From NCBI RefSeq assembly GCF_027925305.1, contig NZ_BSDR01000001.1, forward strand, positions 3,924,501 through 3,988,500: a stretch of DNA of 64,000 nt, read 5' to 3'. The notes beneath the pieces were generated by a model. That model had not been told where the DNA came from. It saw only the letters and a list, made by a program, of their open reading frames with translations, and ran no database searches. Of the stretch, positions 18,106-27,500 are shown piece after piece. The position numbers and the translations under genes were made by a program. This stretch comes from Desulforhabdus amnigena. Lineage in GTDB: Bacteria; Desulfobacterota; Syntrophobacteria; Syntrophobacterales; Syntrophobacteraceae. Each line of letters starts with the position of its first letter. Position 1 is the first letter of the stretch.

Positions 18106-18313
18106 GGGCGGGAACGCAGAAGATTGGGGCGAAACTTCGAGTGAGAAAGGGTCCGGTTGATCTTTTGGTGAAAAGATGGCTTTGCCGGTCAATGGCCGGC
18201 GGACCATGCGGTTTCTCGTCCCGATACAAAAGGGACTCCGATGATCTTGTTTGAATCCGCCGGGTCCGGGAGCGGCAGGGCGACTCGGTGGCCGTCCTGC
18301 CTGGGTTTGCCCT

Positions 18314-18895
18314 CTAACCTTTGGACTTCTTTATTTCCATTCCCACGCTGAAAGCGGCTGCCAGTTCTCCGCCCAGTCCGCGGTAGGTTTTCCTTCCTCC
18401 CGTGCAGAAGACGACGGGATCAATCTTCGAGACATCGGGTTGGCCGTCCGTGAGGCAGTTTTCCGAAACATGCACCTCTTCGATCTGGCCGATGATGAAA
18501 GCATGGCTGCCGAGATTGAGAATATGGACCACCTTGCATTCAAGGTTCACCGGGCATTGTTCGATGAGAGGCGCATTCCCCAACTTGCCGTAAAAAACAT
18601 TGAAGTTGCAATCGGCTGTTTTGTCTTCTTTTGTTCCCGAAACGATTCCGCAATAATCGGTTTCCTTCACCAGAGCCGCAGAAGGAACATTGACGGAGAA
18701 AGTACCGTTTTCCTTGATCCCTTTGTAAGTGTGCCGATGATGTTGGAGGGCCACACTCACCATGGGCGGATTGCTGTTCGCTATGCCGCTCCAGGCAGCC
18801 GTCATGAAGTTTGGTTTCCCGTCAATATTCGAACCGATCAGAAAAGCAGGCATGGGGTAGAGCAACGTTTGCGGTCCCAAGGTGACTTTTTTCAT
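18314..18895 (-). CDS. Flavin reductase-like FMN-binding protein (flavoredoxin type)
   Basis: This 193-residue protein has the flavin-reductase split-barrel features P-M-P-A-F-L-I-G, N-F-M-T-A-A-W-S-G, F-S-V-N-V-P-S and the C-terminal G-G-R-K-T-Y-R-G-L-G. Relatives include flavoredoxin of Desulfovibrio, an FMN electron carrier, and NADH:flavin oxidoreductases. Which applies cannot be told from sequence. GAGGAGG precedes the start. It converges on the hcpR-like gene. The 18106-18313 gap has only GC-rich imperfect hairpins. Confidence 0.85.
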   Translation of the reverse strand: MKKVTLGPQTLLYPMPAFLIGSNIDGKPNFMTAAWSGIANSNPPMVSVALQHHRHTYKGIKENGTFSVNVPSAALVKETDYCGIVSGTKEDKTADCNFNVFYGKLGNAPLIEQCPVNLECKVVHILNLGSHAFIIGQIEEVHVSENCLTDGQPDVSKIDPVVFCTGGRKTYRGLGGELAAAFSVGMEIKKSKG

Positions 18896-19103
18896 TCGTA
18901 AATCCTCCTCTTTTTCGAAAAAATGATCCCGGTATCGATACTAAACCCCGGCAAAGCCGATTGAGTTCTCTGGAGAACTATTGTTGGGTATTTCCAAGTT
19001 TCAATGCGTTCAACTTATTGTAAATCTGAGGATAAGTCAACCTGAGTTCCCCAGTCTTCAATGGTTGGGTTTTCCGCCTGGTAAAAAAATCAGCATTTCC
19101 TTC

Positions 19104-19132
19104 TTGACACAAGAAAATGAGAATGCTAAAAG
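19104..19132 (+). promoter_or_regulatory. Promoter of the tRNA-Lys/tRNA-Glu unit
   Basis: TTGACA (19104-19109, perfect) and TAAAAG (19127-19132) are separated by 17 bases, with the tRNA-Lys starting 29 bases after the -10. The same TAAAAG -10 recurs in the promoter at 42325. The upstream part of the gap (18896-19103) contains nothing else I can support. Confidence 0.7.
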
Positions 19133-19161
19133 CGAGCTTCTGTTTGGGTGATTATCACATT

Positions 19162-19237
19162 GGGCCGTTAACTCAGCAGGTAGAGTATCTGCCTTTTAAG
19201 CAGAGAGTCGCCGGTTCGAATCCAGCACGGCCCACCA
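19162..19237 (+). tRNA. tRNA-Lys (TTT)
   Basis: The 76-base cloverleaf has acceptor stem GGGCCGT/ACGGCCC and anticodon stem TCTGC/GCAGA with loop CTTTTAA, giving anticodon UUU. It has the T-loop GGTTCGAATCC and an encoded CCA end. Confidence 0.96.
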
Positions 19238-19290
19238 AACAAAAGACTTGACAAGTGAGGGGAGGTTCGATAAAAGCATCCTCACTTTAC

Positions 19291-19368
19291 GTCCCCATCG
19301 TCTAGCCCGGTCCAGGACACCGGCCTTTCACGCCGGCAACACCGGTTCAAATCCGGTTGGGGACGCCA
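19291..19368 (+). tRNA. tRNA-Glu (TTC), probable island attachment site
   Basis: The 78-base cloverleaf has acceptor stem GTCCCCA/TGGGGAC and anticodon stem CCGGC/GCCGG with loop CTTTCAC, giving anticodon UUC. It has the T-loop GGTTCAAATCC, G discriminator and encoded CCA. A decayed integrase points toward its 3' end 89 bases away, the standard arrangement for a tRNA attachment site. I could not find a second copy of the 3' end (attR) to the right. Confidence 0.96.
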
Positions 19369-19413
19369 AACGAAAACAACAGGTTGTTGCATGAAGTAGC
19401 CTTAAGAGATCTG

Positions 19414-19436
19414 GTGGATATCCCAAGTGGATATCC
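19414..19436. repeat. Tandem GTGGATATCC repeats beside tRNA-Glu
   Basis: Two perfect 10-base direct repeats (19414-19423 and 19427-19436) three bases apart lie between tRNA-Glu and the integrase remnant. Short direct repeats here could be integrase arm sites, but two copies are weak evidence. Confidence 0.35.
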
Positions 19437-19447
19437 TGAGCCCTGTG

Positions 19448-19476
19448 AGCCCTCTCTCATAGGGCTTTTTCTTTTT
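19448..19476 (+). terminator. Intrinsic terminator after tRNA-Glu
   Basis: AGCCCT (19448-19453) and AGGGCT (19461-19466) form a stem with a 7-base loop followed by TTTTTCTTTTT, ending the tRNA transcript. Confidence 0.7.
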
Positions 19477-19956
19477 GATGCAAGGGAATCTCCTTTGCTG
19501 GCCCACGGTTTCCAAGAACCTCCAAAGCCTCCTTCATCTGCTCCGTTCCAAATCCCGAGACTCGCCAAATACCGTTCCGTAGTCGTCGGTGCTGGTGCCT
19601 CAAGATCTTCTGGATCTTACTCACCGGTTCTCCCGATTTGTACAGGATTACGGCGGTTAAATGCCTGATCGCATGCCAACCGAAAGCCTTCACGCCGGCA
19701 CGTTTGCAGAGCTTTTTCATGACATGCTGACGGATCCTGTAGAGAGGTCCAGGTTGATTGTTCTTCGATAGAGTATTGTCAAGCATCGTAAAAAAACGTA
19801 CTCTGGCTGTTTGTACGGTCTTTTCTGCCGCCACTTGAGCAGCGGGGTGATGCAAACAATTGAAAAATATAAAGTCGAATTGAGGGGATTGGTTCTTCCG
19901 GTTTTTATGCCCTGTAAGAGCTGCATGGGATAGCCCGGAGTCAGCGGGAGCGCCAC
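19457..19956 (-). pseudogene. Decayed tyrosine recombinase (integrase), C-terminal remnant
   Basis: The minus strand encodes the end of a phage-type integrase broken across frames. The motif G-W-H-A-I-R-H-L-T-A (catalytic H-x-x-R) and K-I-Q-K-I-L-R-H lie in one frame (19457-19855). The catalytic Tyr segment T-T-T-E-R-Y-L-A-S-L-G lies in a shifted frame at about 19550-19590, after which the original frame resumes with G-F-G-T-E-Q-M. Upstream, P-L-L-K-W-R-Q-K-R-P-Y-K-Q-P-E-Y-V-F lies in yet another frame, lost at an A7 run near 19789. Nothing N-terminal is recognisable. The gene is inactive and marks the left edge of the island. Confidence 0.78.
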
Positions 19957-20155
19957 ACCCCGGGTTAGAAGATTATGAGCAAAACGTACCCTGGAAGGTT
20001 TATATAAAAGGATTCTCGACTTTCGACAGAAACCTGGCCATGATTTGATCTTCTTTTATGTAACCCTTTCAGTGTATCTTTTCTATATCTCCCTATCCCG
20101 AGATGTTTACCCCGAGATTGTTCTATGTGAGCCCTTTCAGGGCATAAAAACCGGA
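19897..20155. repeat. 18-bp perfect inverted repeat pair
   Basis: The sequence CAGGGCATAAAAACCGGA occurs on the plus strand at 20138-20155 and on the minus strand at 19897-19914. The 223-base interior has no intact gene. The repeats lie just upstream of the defence operon and may be remnants of a mobile element or an operator pair. I could not identify a convincing promoter for the operon in 19957-20332. Confidence 0.55.
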
Positions 20156-20332
20156 TCAAACACATGTCTGTGTAGCGGCTGATTTTCATCAGCCCAGCAT
20201 AGGGGTAACGAAGAGCTGGCACATAACGGCCTCACTCAATGTTTCCAGCTTAACGTCCTCACCCGGCATCTTCATCCTCGAAAGTGAGCTGGGCTAAATT
20301 ACATTGGGGATTTTGTCTTTACTGGATCAAGA

Positions 20333-23300
20333 ATGAAAGGATACATGACGGACTTCTTGAGGTATTCCACAACAGAGAAACTCCTAAGCGTTCTAAATGC
20401 TTCTTCATTTCCCCTCTCCACCAGAGACCTGGGAGCTCGACTGAGGTCTCACCGTTTTCGCATTCCAGACCACGAAATCGGAAGTATCCTTCGTGGCTTG
20501 CTGAACGAAGGTAAAGTGAAGTTCTTAGGAGGCCGCTGGGCAGCAAATCCTACTACTGAAGCAGTTCCGCCTTCAGCTCCTGCTGCTCTACCGCCGTTGA
20601 GCAAGGAGACACTTGACCTCTTGGACTGGAAATCCTATGGATCGGCAGGCGCTATCCCTTCGGCTACTATATCAGAAACCGAGCCTGATTCAGATACAGA
20701 CCACACTTATGTTTTTTCCGGACGATGGGACACTTTTCGCAGGTTGGTTGCCTATTATCGCCAATGCATTTGCCATGAAGAGGGTGCAGATGCTTCTGCA
20801 TTTCAAAATGAGCTGGGTAAACGTTTTCTCTACCTTCGTAGGCTCGGATGGTGGCATCCAAAACCTGGCATTCCATGGCAGACCATTATCCCGCTGGGAC
20901 CACATCTAGCGCCTCTACTCAACGCCTTGCCTGGGGGAAGTGAGGATCATGCTTTGGTGGTCGGCTATCCTGTTCAGGCGTATTACAAGGAAAGAGAGGG
21001 TGAACCGGGTGTTGCTGTCATTCGCCCCATTTTCTTTTTCACAGTGGAGACCACTGTCACGCAGGACGGCCTGATAGTCAGTTGCGATGAGCCCCGTCCT
21101 GAGGTGAACCTGGGATGGCTTGAATTTGCCTTTGCCCGCAATCTGGAACGACAGCGAAGCTTCCTTTCTGCGTGTGGCTTTCTCAATCGGGGTAGGCCCA
21201 TCGATGAACCGCCTGCTCTGGAACGAGTTGAGCGAATCCCTGGCCTTAAAAACTTGGTCGCTGCCCTGTCGGCGTTCATGACTGAAAAAGTTCGAGAACC
21301 ATTGCACATCGAAAGCGTGCCGGACTATCCGCTCACCGAGCCTTTTCCGTCAGGCATCTATAACCGAGCCGTGCTGATGCTGGCCAAGAGGACGAAGTTC
21401 ACAGCCACTCTGCTTAAAGAACTCGCAGCCATTGAACGTGCCCCGGATGATGTTCTGGACCGTACGGCGCTTCGTTATGTTTTCGCCACCGACCGTATTC
21501 AGGAGACGATTGAAGATCTCCTTCATGAGGCTATCGTTGCAGATACCAGCACCCTTAACGCCGAGCAGCGGCTGGCAACAGCCTCACTCCTCGTTAGAAA
21601 CGTGACCGTTGTTACCGGTCCTCCAGGCACCGGCAAGAGTCAAGTAGTCAGTAGCACTGTGGCCAATGCCCGACTACGGGATCAGACAGTTCTATTTGCA
21701 AGCAGAAATCATAAGGCCATTGATGCGGTGATCGGACGGCTTTCCGACTCCGAGGGGCGACCGCTCATAGTGCGTACCAACTCTAAAGATGATCCCAGCT
21801 TGAATTATACCTTTTCAGATGCCATTCGTGAGATGCTTGATGCACCACCTCGACCTGAGATCGGTGAGCGATTTAAGCGGATTAGAGAAGATTTGCTCGC
21901 ACTGCTCGACGAACGTGGTAGAAAAGTGGGTGTGGCTCGCCGGACGGCGGAGACTGCAATGACCCTGGGGGAATTGGAAGAGCGAAGAAGCTATATTGCC
22001 AAAAGCCTCCCTCAAGAAATGGCTCTATTTCTCGATACCGAACCTGAACAATTTCCCGCAAAAGCCATGCAGAAGGTAATGCGGGCTGTCCGGACTCTGC
22101 ATGCACGGTCACAGGAAGACACTCTTTCAGCCAAGTTCAGTCTTTTGCTTCATGGCTGCATGATCTTCCCCTGGTACAGGGTGGCCCGTCGTAAGCTGCG
22201 CGGTATCCCGAAGGTTTCACCACTGCCTGCTTTTCCCGGACCATCGGTCCTCAGGGGCCTGACTCCCGAGCTGTCTCTTTTGGAAAAAGCTTTGGAGTAC
22301 GTCCGCCTCAGGATCGAGTGCATTCCATTTGAAGCAAGACTGAGCGAATTGCCCCAGGCGGAGGCTACAACCGCTGAAGTCGGCAGCCTCTCGAAACGCA
22401 TTGAAGAAATTGCGCTTCGGGCAATACCTCTCGACTTGGACAGCCGATGTAACCTTGACGGTTCAATCAACCGTGAACAGTTGGATGGCTTGCGTGCCGC
22501 ATTGAATGCGATGCGCACAGGGCTTGACGAAGGGTTTATCCGCCAGGAGACTATAAGGGTTCTTGAAGAACGAGCAGTTCACATCCTCAAGGCGTTTCCT
22601 TGTTGGGCGGTGACAAGCCTCTCGGCCGGATCGCGTATTCCTTTGATAGCCGGGTTGTTTGATCTGGCCATTGTAGATGAAGCAAGCCAATCGGATATTC
22701 CATCCGCTATCCCCATTCTTTATCGAGCCCGAAGAGCAGGGGTTGTGGGTGACCCTTTCCAGCTAACTTATGCCTCCCGCCTGACCACGGCCAGGGACAC
22801 GATGCTTCGAAGGAAGGCGGGGCTCAAGCGAGTAGAAGATATGCGATTTGCCTACACCGAAAGCTCTCTCTATGACCTTTTTGCCGGTACAAACGGTGTG
22901 GAACCGGTATTCCTCAGTGAGACCTATCGCAGCACCGAGCAGATTGCCAACTACTCCAGTCGTACCTTTTACAACGGCAGACTGAGAGTGGCCACTGAAG
23001 AACAGCGCCTCACTCCACCCCGAGGTATGTCCACGGGAATCCACTGGACGGAGGTAAACGGTGAAATACGCAGCGGAGGTGGTAGTGGCTGTACCTGCCG
23101 TGAAGAGGTGAGCGAAGTTGTGCAGATCATGCGAACCCTGCTTCTGGAAAACAACTTCTTGGGAACTGCCGGAGTCGTAACCCCTTTTCGGCAGCAGGCA
23201 AACCGTTTGAGGGATGCTCTTTTTGAGGATGATCCCAGACTCTACGAGGCCCTCCTCCGGGCCAAAGTCCATGTGGATACCGCCCACGGTTTCCAGGGTG

Positions 23301-23860
23301 ATGAACGAGACATCATCATATTCAGTCTTTGTGCAGGACCCGAAATGCCGATAGGATCCAGATCCTTTCTGCGCGAAACCGGTAATCTTTTCAACGTGGC
23401 TGTGAGTCGTGCTCGAGCCGTGTTGCATATTGTGGGCAACCGGGAATGGGCAAGACAGTGTGGCATTCAGCATATTGAAGATCTGGCGTCACCGCGGGAA
23501 CGGTCACCTGGGATAGCCCAAAGCGGGCCCTGGCATCCCCATGAGTCACCTTGGGAAGAAAAACTCTATCGGGCGCTCGTTGAAGCGGGGCTTGAACCTC
23601 GGCCTCAGTTCCCGGTGTCCGGAAGGCGACTGGATCTTGCTCTAATCCGTCAGGGCGAAAGGCCGCTCAAGATCGACATTGAGGTGGATGGCGACTGCCA
23701 CCGAAATCCCGATGGAACCCGCAAGATGGATGACCTCTGGCGCGATCTCCAACTCCACGGTATGGGCTGGAAAGTAATGAGGTTCTGGACCTACAGGCTC
23801 CGAGAGGATATGCGGGGTTGCGTGGAACAAATCCAAAAGGCATGGAGCGAAAATGAGTGA
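20333..23860 (+). CDS. cnuH: CoCoNuT-like SF1 (UPF1/DNA2-type) helicase with C-terminal Vsr/DUF559-like nuclease
   Basis: The 1175-residue protein has three visible parts. Residues about 5-70 form a winged-helix-like domain. A large SF1B helicase core follows, with Walker A G-P-P-G-T-G-K-S at 429-436, motif II D-E-A-S at 782-785, G-D-P-F-Q-L near 806, motif V H-G-F-Q-G-D-E near 985 and motif VI N-V-A-V-S-R-A-R near 1021. Residues about 1060-1175 match the Vsr/DUF559 fold, with E-V-D-G-D-C-H near 1117 and a C-terminal G-W-K-V-M-R-F-W. UPF1-like helicases act on RNA or DNA. An ATG at 20345 is an alternative start. It overlaps the next gene by 8 bases and heads the operon. The name cnuH is used by analogy with CoCoNuT systems. 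Confidence 0.85.
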   Translation: MKGYMTDFLRYSTTEKLLSVLNASSFPLSTRDLGARLRSHRFRIPDHEIGSILRGLLNEGKVKFLGGRWAANPTTEAVPPSAPAALPPLSKETLDLLDWKSYGSAGAIPSATISETEPDSDTDHTYVFSGRWDTFRRLVAYYRQCICHEEGADASAFQNELGKRFLYLRRLGWWHPKPGIPWQTIIPLGPHLAPLLNALPGGSEDHALVVGYPVQAYYKEREGEPGVAVIRPIFFFTVETTVTQDGLIVSCDEPRPEVNLGWLEFAFARNLERQRSFLSACGFLNRGRPIDEPPALERVERIPGLKNLVAALSAFMTEKVREPLHIESVPDYPLTEPFPSGIYNRAVLMLAKRTKFTATLLKELAAIERAPDDVLDRTALRYVFATDRIQETIEDLLHEAIVADTSTLNAEQRLATASLLVRNVTVVTGPPGTGKSQVVSSTVANARLRDQTVLFASRNHKAIDAVIGRLSDSEGRPLIVRTNSKDDPSLNYTFSDAIREMLDAPPRPEIGERFKRIREDLLALLDERGRKVGVARRTAETAMTLGELEERRSYIAKSLPQEMALFLDTEPEQFPAKAMQKVMRAVRTLHARSQEDTLSAKFSLLLHGCMIFPWYRVARRKLRGIPKVSPLPAFPGPSVLRGLTPELSLLEKALEYVRLRIECIPFEARLSELPQAEATTAEVGSLSKRIEEIALRAIPLDLDSRCNLDGSINREQLDGLRAALNAMRTGLDEGFIRQETIRVLEERAVHILKAFPCWAVTSLSAGSRIPLIAGLFDLAIVDEASQSDIPSAIPILYRARRAGVVGDPFQLTYASRLTTARDTMLRRKAGLKRVEDMRFAYTESSLYDLFAGTNGVEPVFLSETYRSTEQIANYSSRTFYNGRLRVATEEQRLTPPRGMSTGIHWTEVNGEIRSGGGSGCTCREEVSEVVQIMRTLLLENNFLGTAGVVTPFRQQANRLRDALFEDDPRLYEALLRAKVHVDTAHGFQGDERDIIIFSLCAGPEMPIGSRSFLRETGNLFNVAVSRARAVLHIVGNREWARQCGIQHIEDLASPRERSPGIAQSGPWHPHESPWEEKLYRALVEAGLEPRPQFPVSGRRLDLALIRQGERPLKIDIEVDGDCHRNPDGTRKMDDLWRDLQLHGMGWKVMRFWTYRLREDMRGCVEQIQKAWSENE

Positions 23861-25190
23861 AACGATGTATGGACAGACGAACCAGGTTCAGCCTCAAGCG
23901 GCAGTTGGATCGGAGCAGAAGAGAACGAACATACTAACCTTTCCGTCCGTTGCTTTGATGGGCACTGCGGTTTTTGTGGTCGTCCTGATGATGGTCTTGT
24001 CAGGCTGGAAAATAGTGAATCTGGAGAAGGAACGTGCTCAGATCGATGCCGATCGAAGACTTTTGGAGCGGGACCGACTGGCCTATTCAAAAATACAGGA
24101 GGAGCTCCCTACTCTCGAAGACCGGCGCCAGAATCTGATGGTTGAAATCAGTGAACTGGAGGGAAAGGTCCAGAGCTCGCGGACCGTTTTTGAAAGCCTG
24201 ACCGCTCAAAGAGATGCCGCTCGCTCTGACTTGGACAAGGCCAAAGCTTCGAGCAGCGAAGCTCAGGAAGCAGCTAAAAATGCCCGAGATACCTACGCGA
24301 GCATTCAAACGGAAATCCAGATAAAGCGACCTGAGTTGCAGAGTCTTGAGCAGAAGGTCGGAGCGCTAAGGAAGGAAGAACAAACGCTCAGGACTCAGCG
24401 GGACCAACTGCAACAGGAAATATCAAAGCTCCAGGCCGACGTTGCGGGACTTGAACAGCAGAAACAGAATAAGAAGCAGATACTTGACCAGATGAGTCAA
24501 GACGCAGGCGCTCTCCAGTCGCTCTCCACACGCTTCGGGACTATTGCAGACGCTCTCGAAGCATCTCGCAAAGAAGCGAACAGCGCTGTCGATAGCTTGA
24601 AAACTCAAGGCAAATCCCTGAGTCAGGGCATCGAGAGTCTGCAGAAGGAAGCCCAAAACTTCTCCAAACAAGCCCAAGGCCTTTCAAGTGATTCGGGAAG
24701 CCTGACAAAGACTATTAAAGAGTTGCAGGGTACCGCAAGAAGCGCCCAGCAGACATCAGAGGAGCTTCAAAAAGCCAATGTGACCCTGACCGAGTCCGTA
24801 GGCCAGATCGAAAGAATAGCGGCTGGAGTGGATAAAGGGCTCCAGCGCCTATCTCAGGCAGTAGATAGTTCAACAAGCAGTCTTGAGAACAGCGTTTCTT
24901 CTCTCGGCAAGGGTGCAAACAATCTTGATAAATCGGTTGGAACATTAGATGGAAATATTGGATCTCTGCAGGACAAGCTTTCGAAGATCGATGGGGCTAT
25001 CTCGAAATTTTCTGAAAAATCGACCGAAGCGGGGCGAACTGTGGAAGACTTTTCGAGAACTCGCGCCGATCTTGCCAACGAAATAGCTGTGTTGAAAGAC
25101 CTCTTGTCCCGTCTGCAGACAACGGAGGATACTCTCAAGGGCCTCGATCAGCGTATCAAGCAGGAACAAAACGGTGGGAAAAACCAGTAG
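23853..25190 (+). CDS. Membrane-anchored coiled-coil protein of the CoCoNuT-like operon
   Basis: The protein has 445 residues: a short polar N-terminus, one transmembrane helix (about 31-52) and then almost continuous heptad-rich coiled coil to the end. The latter half (about 215-400) is rich in Ser, Gln and Asn, resembling methyl-accepting or laminin-like helices. No enzymatic motif is present. It overlaps the helicase stop by 8 bases and precedes the McrB-like gene, which carries a similar transmembrane/coiled-coil half, so the two may form a hetero-oligomeric membrane scaffold. That is an inference. It corresponds in position to the accessory coiled-coil protein of CoCoNuT operons. Confidence 0.75.
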   Translation: MSETMYGQTNQVQPQAAVGSEQKRTNILTFPSVALMGTAVFVVVLMMVLSGWKIVNLEKERAQIDADRRLLERDRLAYSKIQEELPTLEDRRQNLMVEISELEGKVQSSRTVFESLTAQRDAARSDLDKAKASSSEAQEAAKNARDTYASIQTEIQIKRPELQSLEQKVGALRKEEQTLRTQRDQLQQEISKLQADVAGLEQQKQNKKQILDQMSQDAGALQSLSTRFGTIADALEASRKEANSAVDSLKTQGKSLSQGIESLQKEAQNFSKQAQGLSSDSGSLTKTIKELQGTARSAQQTSEELQKANVTLTESVGQIERIAAGVDKGLQRLSQAVDSSTSSLENSVSSLGKGANNLDKSVGTLDGNIGSLQDKLSKIDGAISKFSEKSTEAGRTVEDFSRTRADLANEIAVLKDLLSRLQTTEDTLKGLDQRIKQEQNGGKNQ

Positions 25191-25238
25191 TATGACGAAT
25201 ATGGCACCTGTGAGGAGTGAGAAAGAGAGGAAAATGAT

Positions 25239-27500
25239 ATGGATGGCGTGAGCATACCTTACCTTCCCACGAGCCTATGGATCCTGGCTGGAGCGATGAC
25301 GATCCTGATTTTGTTGGTAGTTTTCGGGTTCTATGTCGCCTGGAAGATATGGGCGAGAGATTTGGCTGAAACGGGTTCAGACCTGGCATCGCTGAAGGCG
25401 AGGAAGCTGGCACTTGAAAAAGACGTAGAGGCTCTTCGAGAATGGATTCAAAGTCAGAAGACCGAACTTGAACGCCTCAAGACGGAACGAGAAGACCAGG
25501 AGCGCATCCGATCCGTCCTTGCCGACCTTGAGCAGCAGTGTGCAATAAAGAACCAGGAGAATCAGACATTGCGCAACGAAGTGGGCGAACTGGAAAACCA
25601 ACGCCATCATCTTGCTCAAAGCCTGGAAAAGATGCAGCGAGAGATTGGTGATCTGGATGCGAAGCGAGCCGAGGCAGAAAGCATAGAGTCTCGGTTGGCC
25701 GAATTAAAATCTCGCCTGGAAGATGCTCAACAGACCCTTCGGAACCTGGCTGAATTGGAAGTCAAGCTCAACAGCCTCGCCAATGAAAAATCTGCAATGG
25801 AAAGAACCATCGCCGATCTCGAAAGTGAATCGGCGTTAGCTCGTGCTGAGGCAAACCGCCTGAAAGAGGAAGTTGGACAGAGCCGTATCGAAGCCGATCA
25901 AATCGCGCGGGAACTTATGCTTGTCCGAAAGGAAAAAGCTGAACTGGGTGTGATTGTAGATACATTGCGTCAGGAGCAGCATGCGCTCGAGCATTCTACT
26001 GAACGCTTGGAACAAAAAATTGAAGACCTCAAGGCATCAGCGCGTAGTGCCCAGAAGGAGGTGGAAAAGCAAGCCCTGCAAGCTCGGCAAGCAACGGCTG
26101 AAGCGGAGCGAGTCAGCCGTGAACTTGCGAGCTTACATAAAGACCAGCAACACATCGAAACCGAGGTGGATGGATTGAATGCTCGGAAGGCCATTCTCGA
26201 ACAGGAAATCCTTCGTCTGGAAGGAAAGCTGGGTTCAGGGTCGGGAGATGGTGAAGATCCTCTTGGTGCATATGCAGATCTTCTCAGAAAGGAACCTCTA
26301 TGTCTCAAGAGGGAAGTATTCACGGGAATAAGAGATGACCAGGATGAGTCGACCTTTCTTCACCAGGTCAGGAATGCACTCAGAAATGAAGGGCTGGTAT
26401 TTCCTTCGCGTATCATTGATGCATTTCACACATCTCTAAAGTGCCATGATATCAATCCAATTACGGTATTGGCCGGAGTATCGGGGACCGGCAAGACCTT
26501 ATTACCGGTTCGCTACGCGGAGCTCATGGGGATGCACCGGTTAGTAATGGCTGTTCAGCCTCGGTGGGATTCGCCCCAGGATATGTTCGGTTTCTATAAC
26601 TACCTTGAGAAGGAGTATAAGGCAACCGAGCTCTCCCGTGCTCTGGTGCGTATGGATCCTTACAACTACCCGGCAGATCAATTCCCTATGCTTGACTGCA
26701 AATGGACATGGGATCGACTCTTGCTCGTGCTCATTGATGAGATGAATCTTGCCCGAACAGAATACTACTTCAGCGAGTTTTTATCACGGCTCGAGTTGCG
26801 GCGTGCGGTGAAGGACCCATCCTTATCCACCAAGCGGAGCGAGGCCGAAATTGAACTTGATGCAGGTCCAGGAGAGCAACGCTTCCGGCTGTGGGTGGCA
26901 CACAATGTCTTCTTCGTGGGCACTATGAACGAAGATGAGACGACTCAGACCCTGTCCGATAAGGTTCTCGATCGTGCTAATGTGCTTCGTTTCGGAAAGC
27001 CGGATGAAAATGCCAGGGTCGTCAGGCAGGGCAATGGAAATCATGGTGCAAGTGAAAAGTATCTTTCTTACAAACAATGGCGCGGATGGCTGCGAGAATT
27101 CAAGGGAAACGACGAATGGGCTGAACAGGTTTCCAACTGGACGACCCGGCTCAATGCTGCACTGAATCGAGTGGGCCGCCCCTTCGGCTTTCGGGTCCTA
27201 CAAGCAATCGGGCATTATGTGGCAAACTATCCTCGTGTAGAAGACGGTGAGAGGTTCAAACTTGCCTTCGCTGATCAGGTCGAACAGAAGATCATCCCCA
27301 AGATTCGGGGCATAGACTTGAGTACTGATAATGCCAATGAATGTCTGAGCGAGGTGGAGGCGATTATCGCTGAACTTGGCGACCGTGATCTCAGCGATAC
27401 CTTTTCATCGGCTCGAAATGAAAGCAGAATGGTTGGGATGTTTCAATGGCGGGGCGTCACTCGCAGAGAAGAGGAGGATGCCCCAAGATATGCCCATTGA
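25239..27500 (+). CDS. cnuB: Membrane/coiled-coil McrB-type AAA+ GTPase
   Basis: The 753-residue protein has a transmembrane helix at about 14-36, a coiled coil of some 290 residues (about 42-340) and then an AAA+ domain of the McrB group. Walker A is G-V-S-G-T-G-K-T at 413-420, and Walker B ends L-I-D-E-M-N at 498-503. The McrB signature segment is G-T-M-N-E-D (561-566). In E. coli McrB this reads M-N-T-A-D, an NxxD spacing; here the spacing is NxD. McrB uses GTP hydrolysis to drive translocation and activate its McrC nuclease. GAGAGG lies eight bases before the ATG. Its stop overlaps the next start. Confidence 0.85.
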   Translation: MDGVSIPYLPTSLWILAGAMTILILLVVFGFYVAWKIWARDLAETGSDLASLKARKLALEKDVEALREWIQSQKTELERLKTEREDQERIRSVLADLEQQCAIKNQENQTLRNEVGELENQRHHLAQSLEKMQREIGDLDAKRAEAESIESRLAELKSRLEDAQQTLRNLAELEVKLNSLANEKSAMERTIADLESESALARAEANRLKEEVGQSRIEADQIARELMLVRKEKAELGVIVDTLRQEQHALEHSTERLEQKIEDLKASARSAQKEVEKQALQARQATAEAERVSRELASLHKDQQHIETEVDGLNARKAILEQEILRLEGKLGSGSGDGEDPLGAYADLLRKEPLCLKREVFTGIRDDQDESTFLHQVRNALRNEGLVFPSRIIDAFHTSLKCHDINPITVLAGVSGTGKTLLPVRYAELMGMHRLVMAVQPRWDSPQDMFGFYNYLEKEYKATELSRALVRMDPYNYPADQFPMLDCKWTWDRLLLVLIDEMNLARTEYYFSEFLSRLELRRAVKDPSLSTKRSEAEIELDAGPGEQRFRLWVAHNVFFVGTMNEDETTQTLSDKVLDRANVLRFGKPDENARVVRQGNGNHGASEKYLSYKQWRGWLREFKGNDEWAEQVSNWTTRLNAALNRVGRPFGFRVLQAIGHYVANYPRVEDGERFKLAFADQVEQKIIPKIRGIDLSTDNANECLSEVEAIIAELGDRDLSDTFSSARNESRMVGMFQWRGVTRREEEDAPRYAH

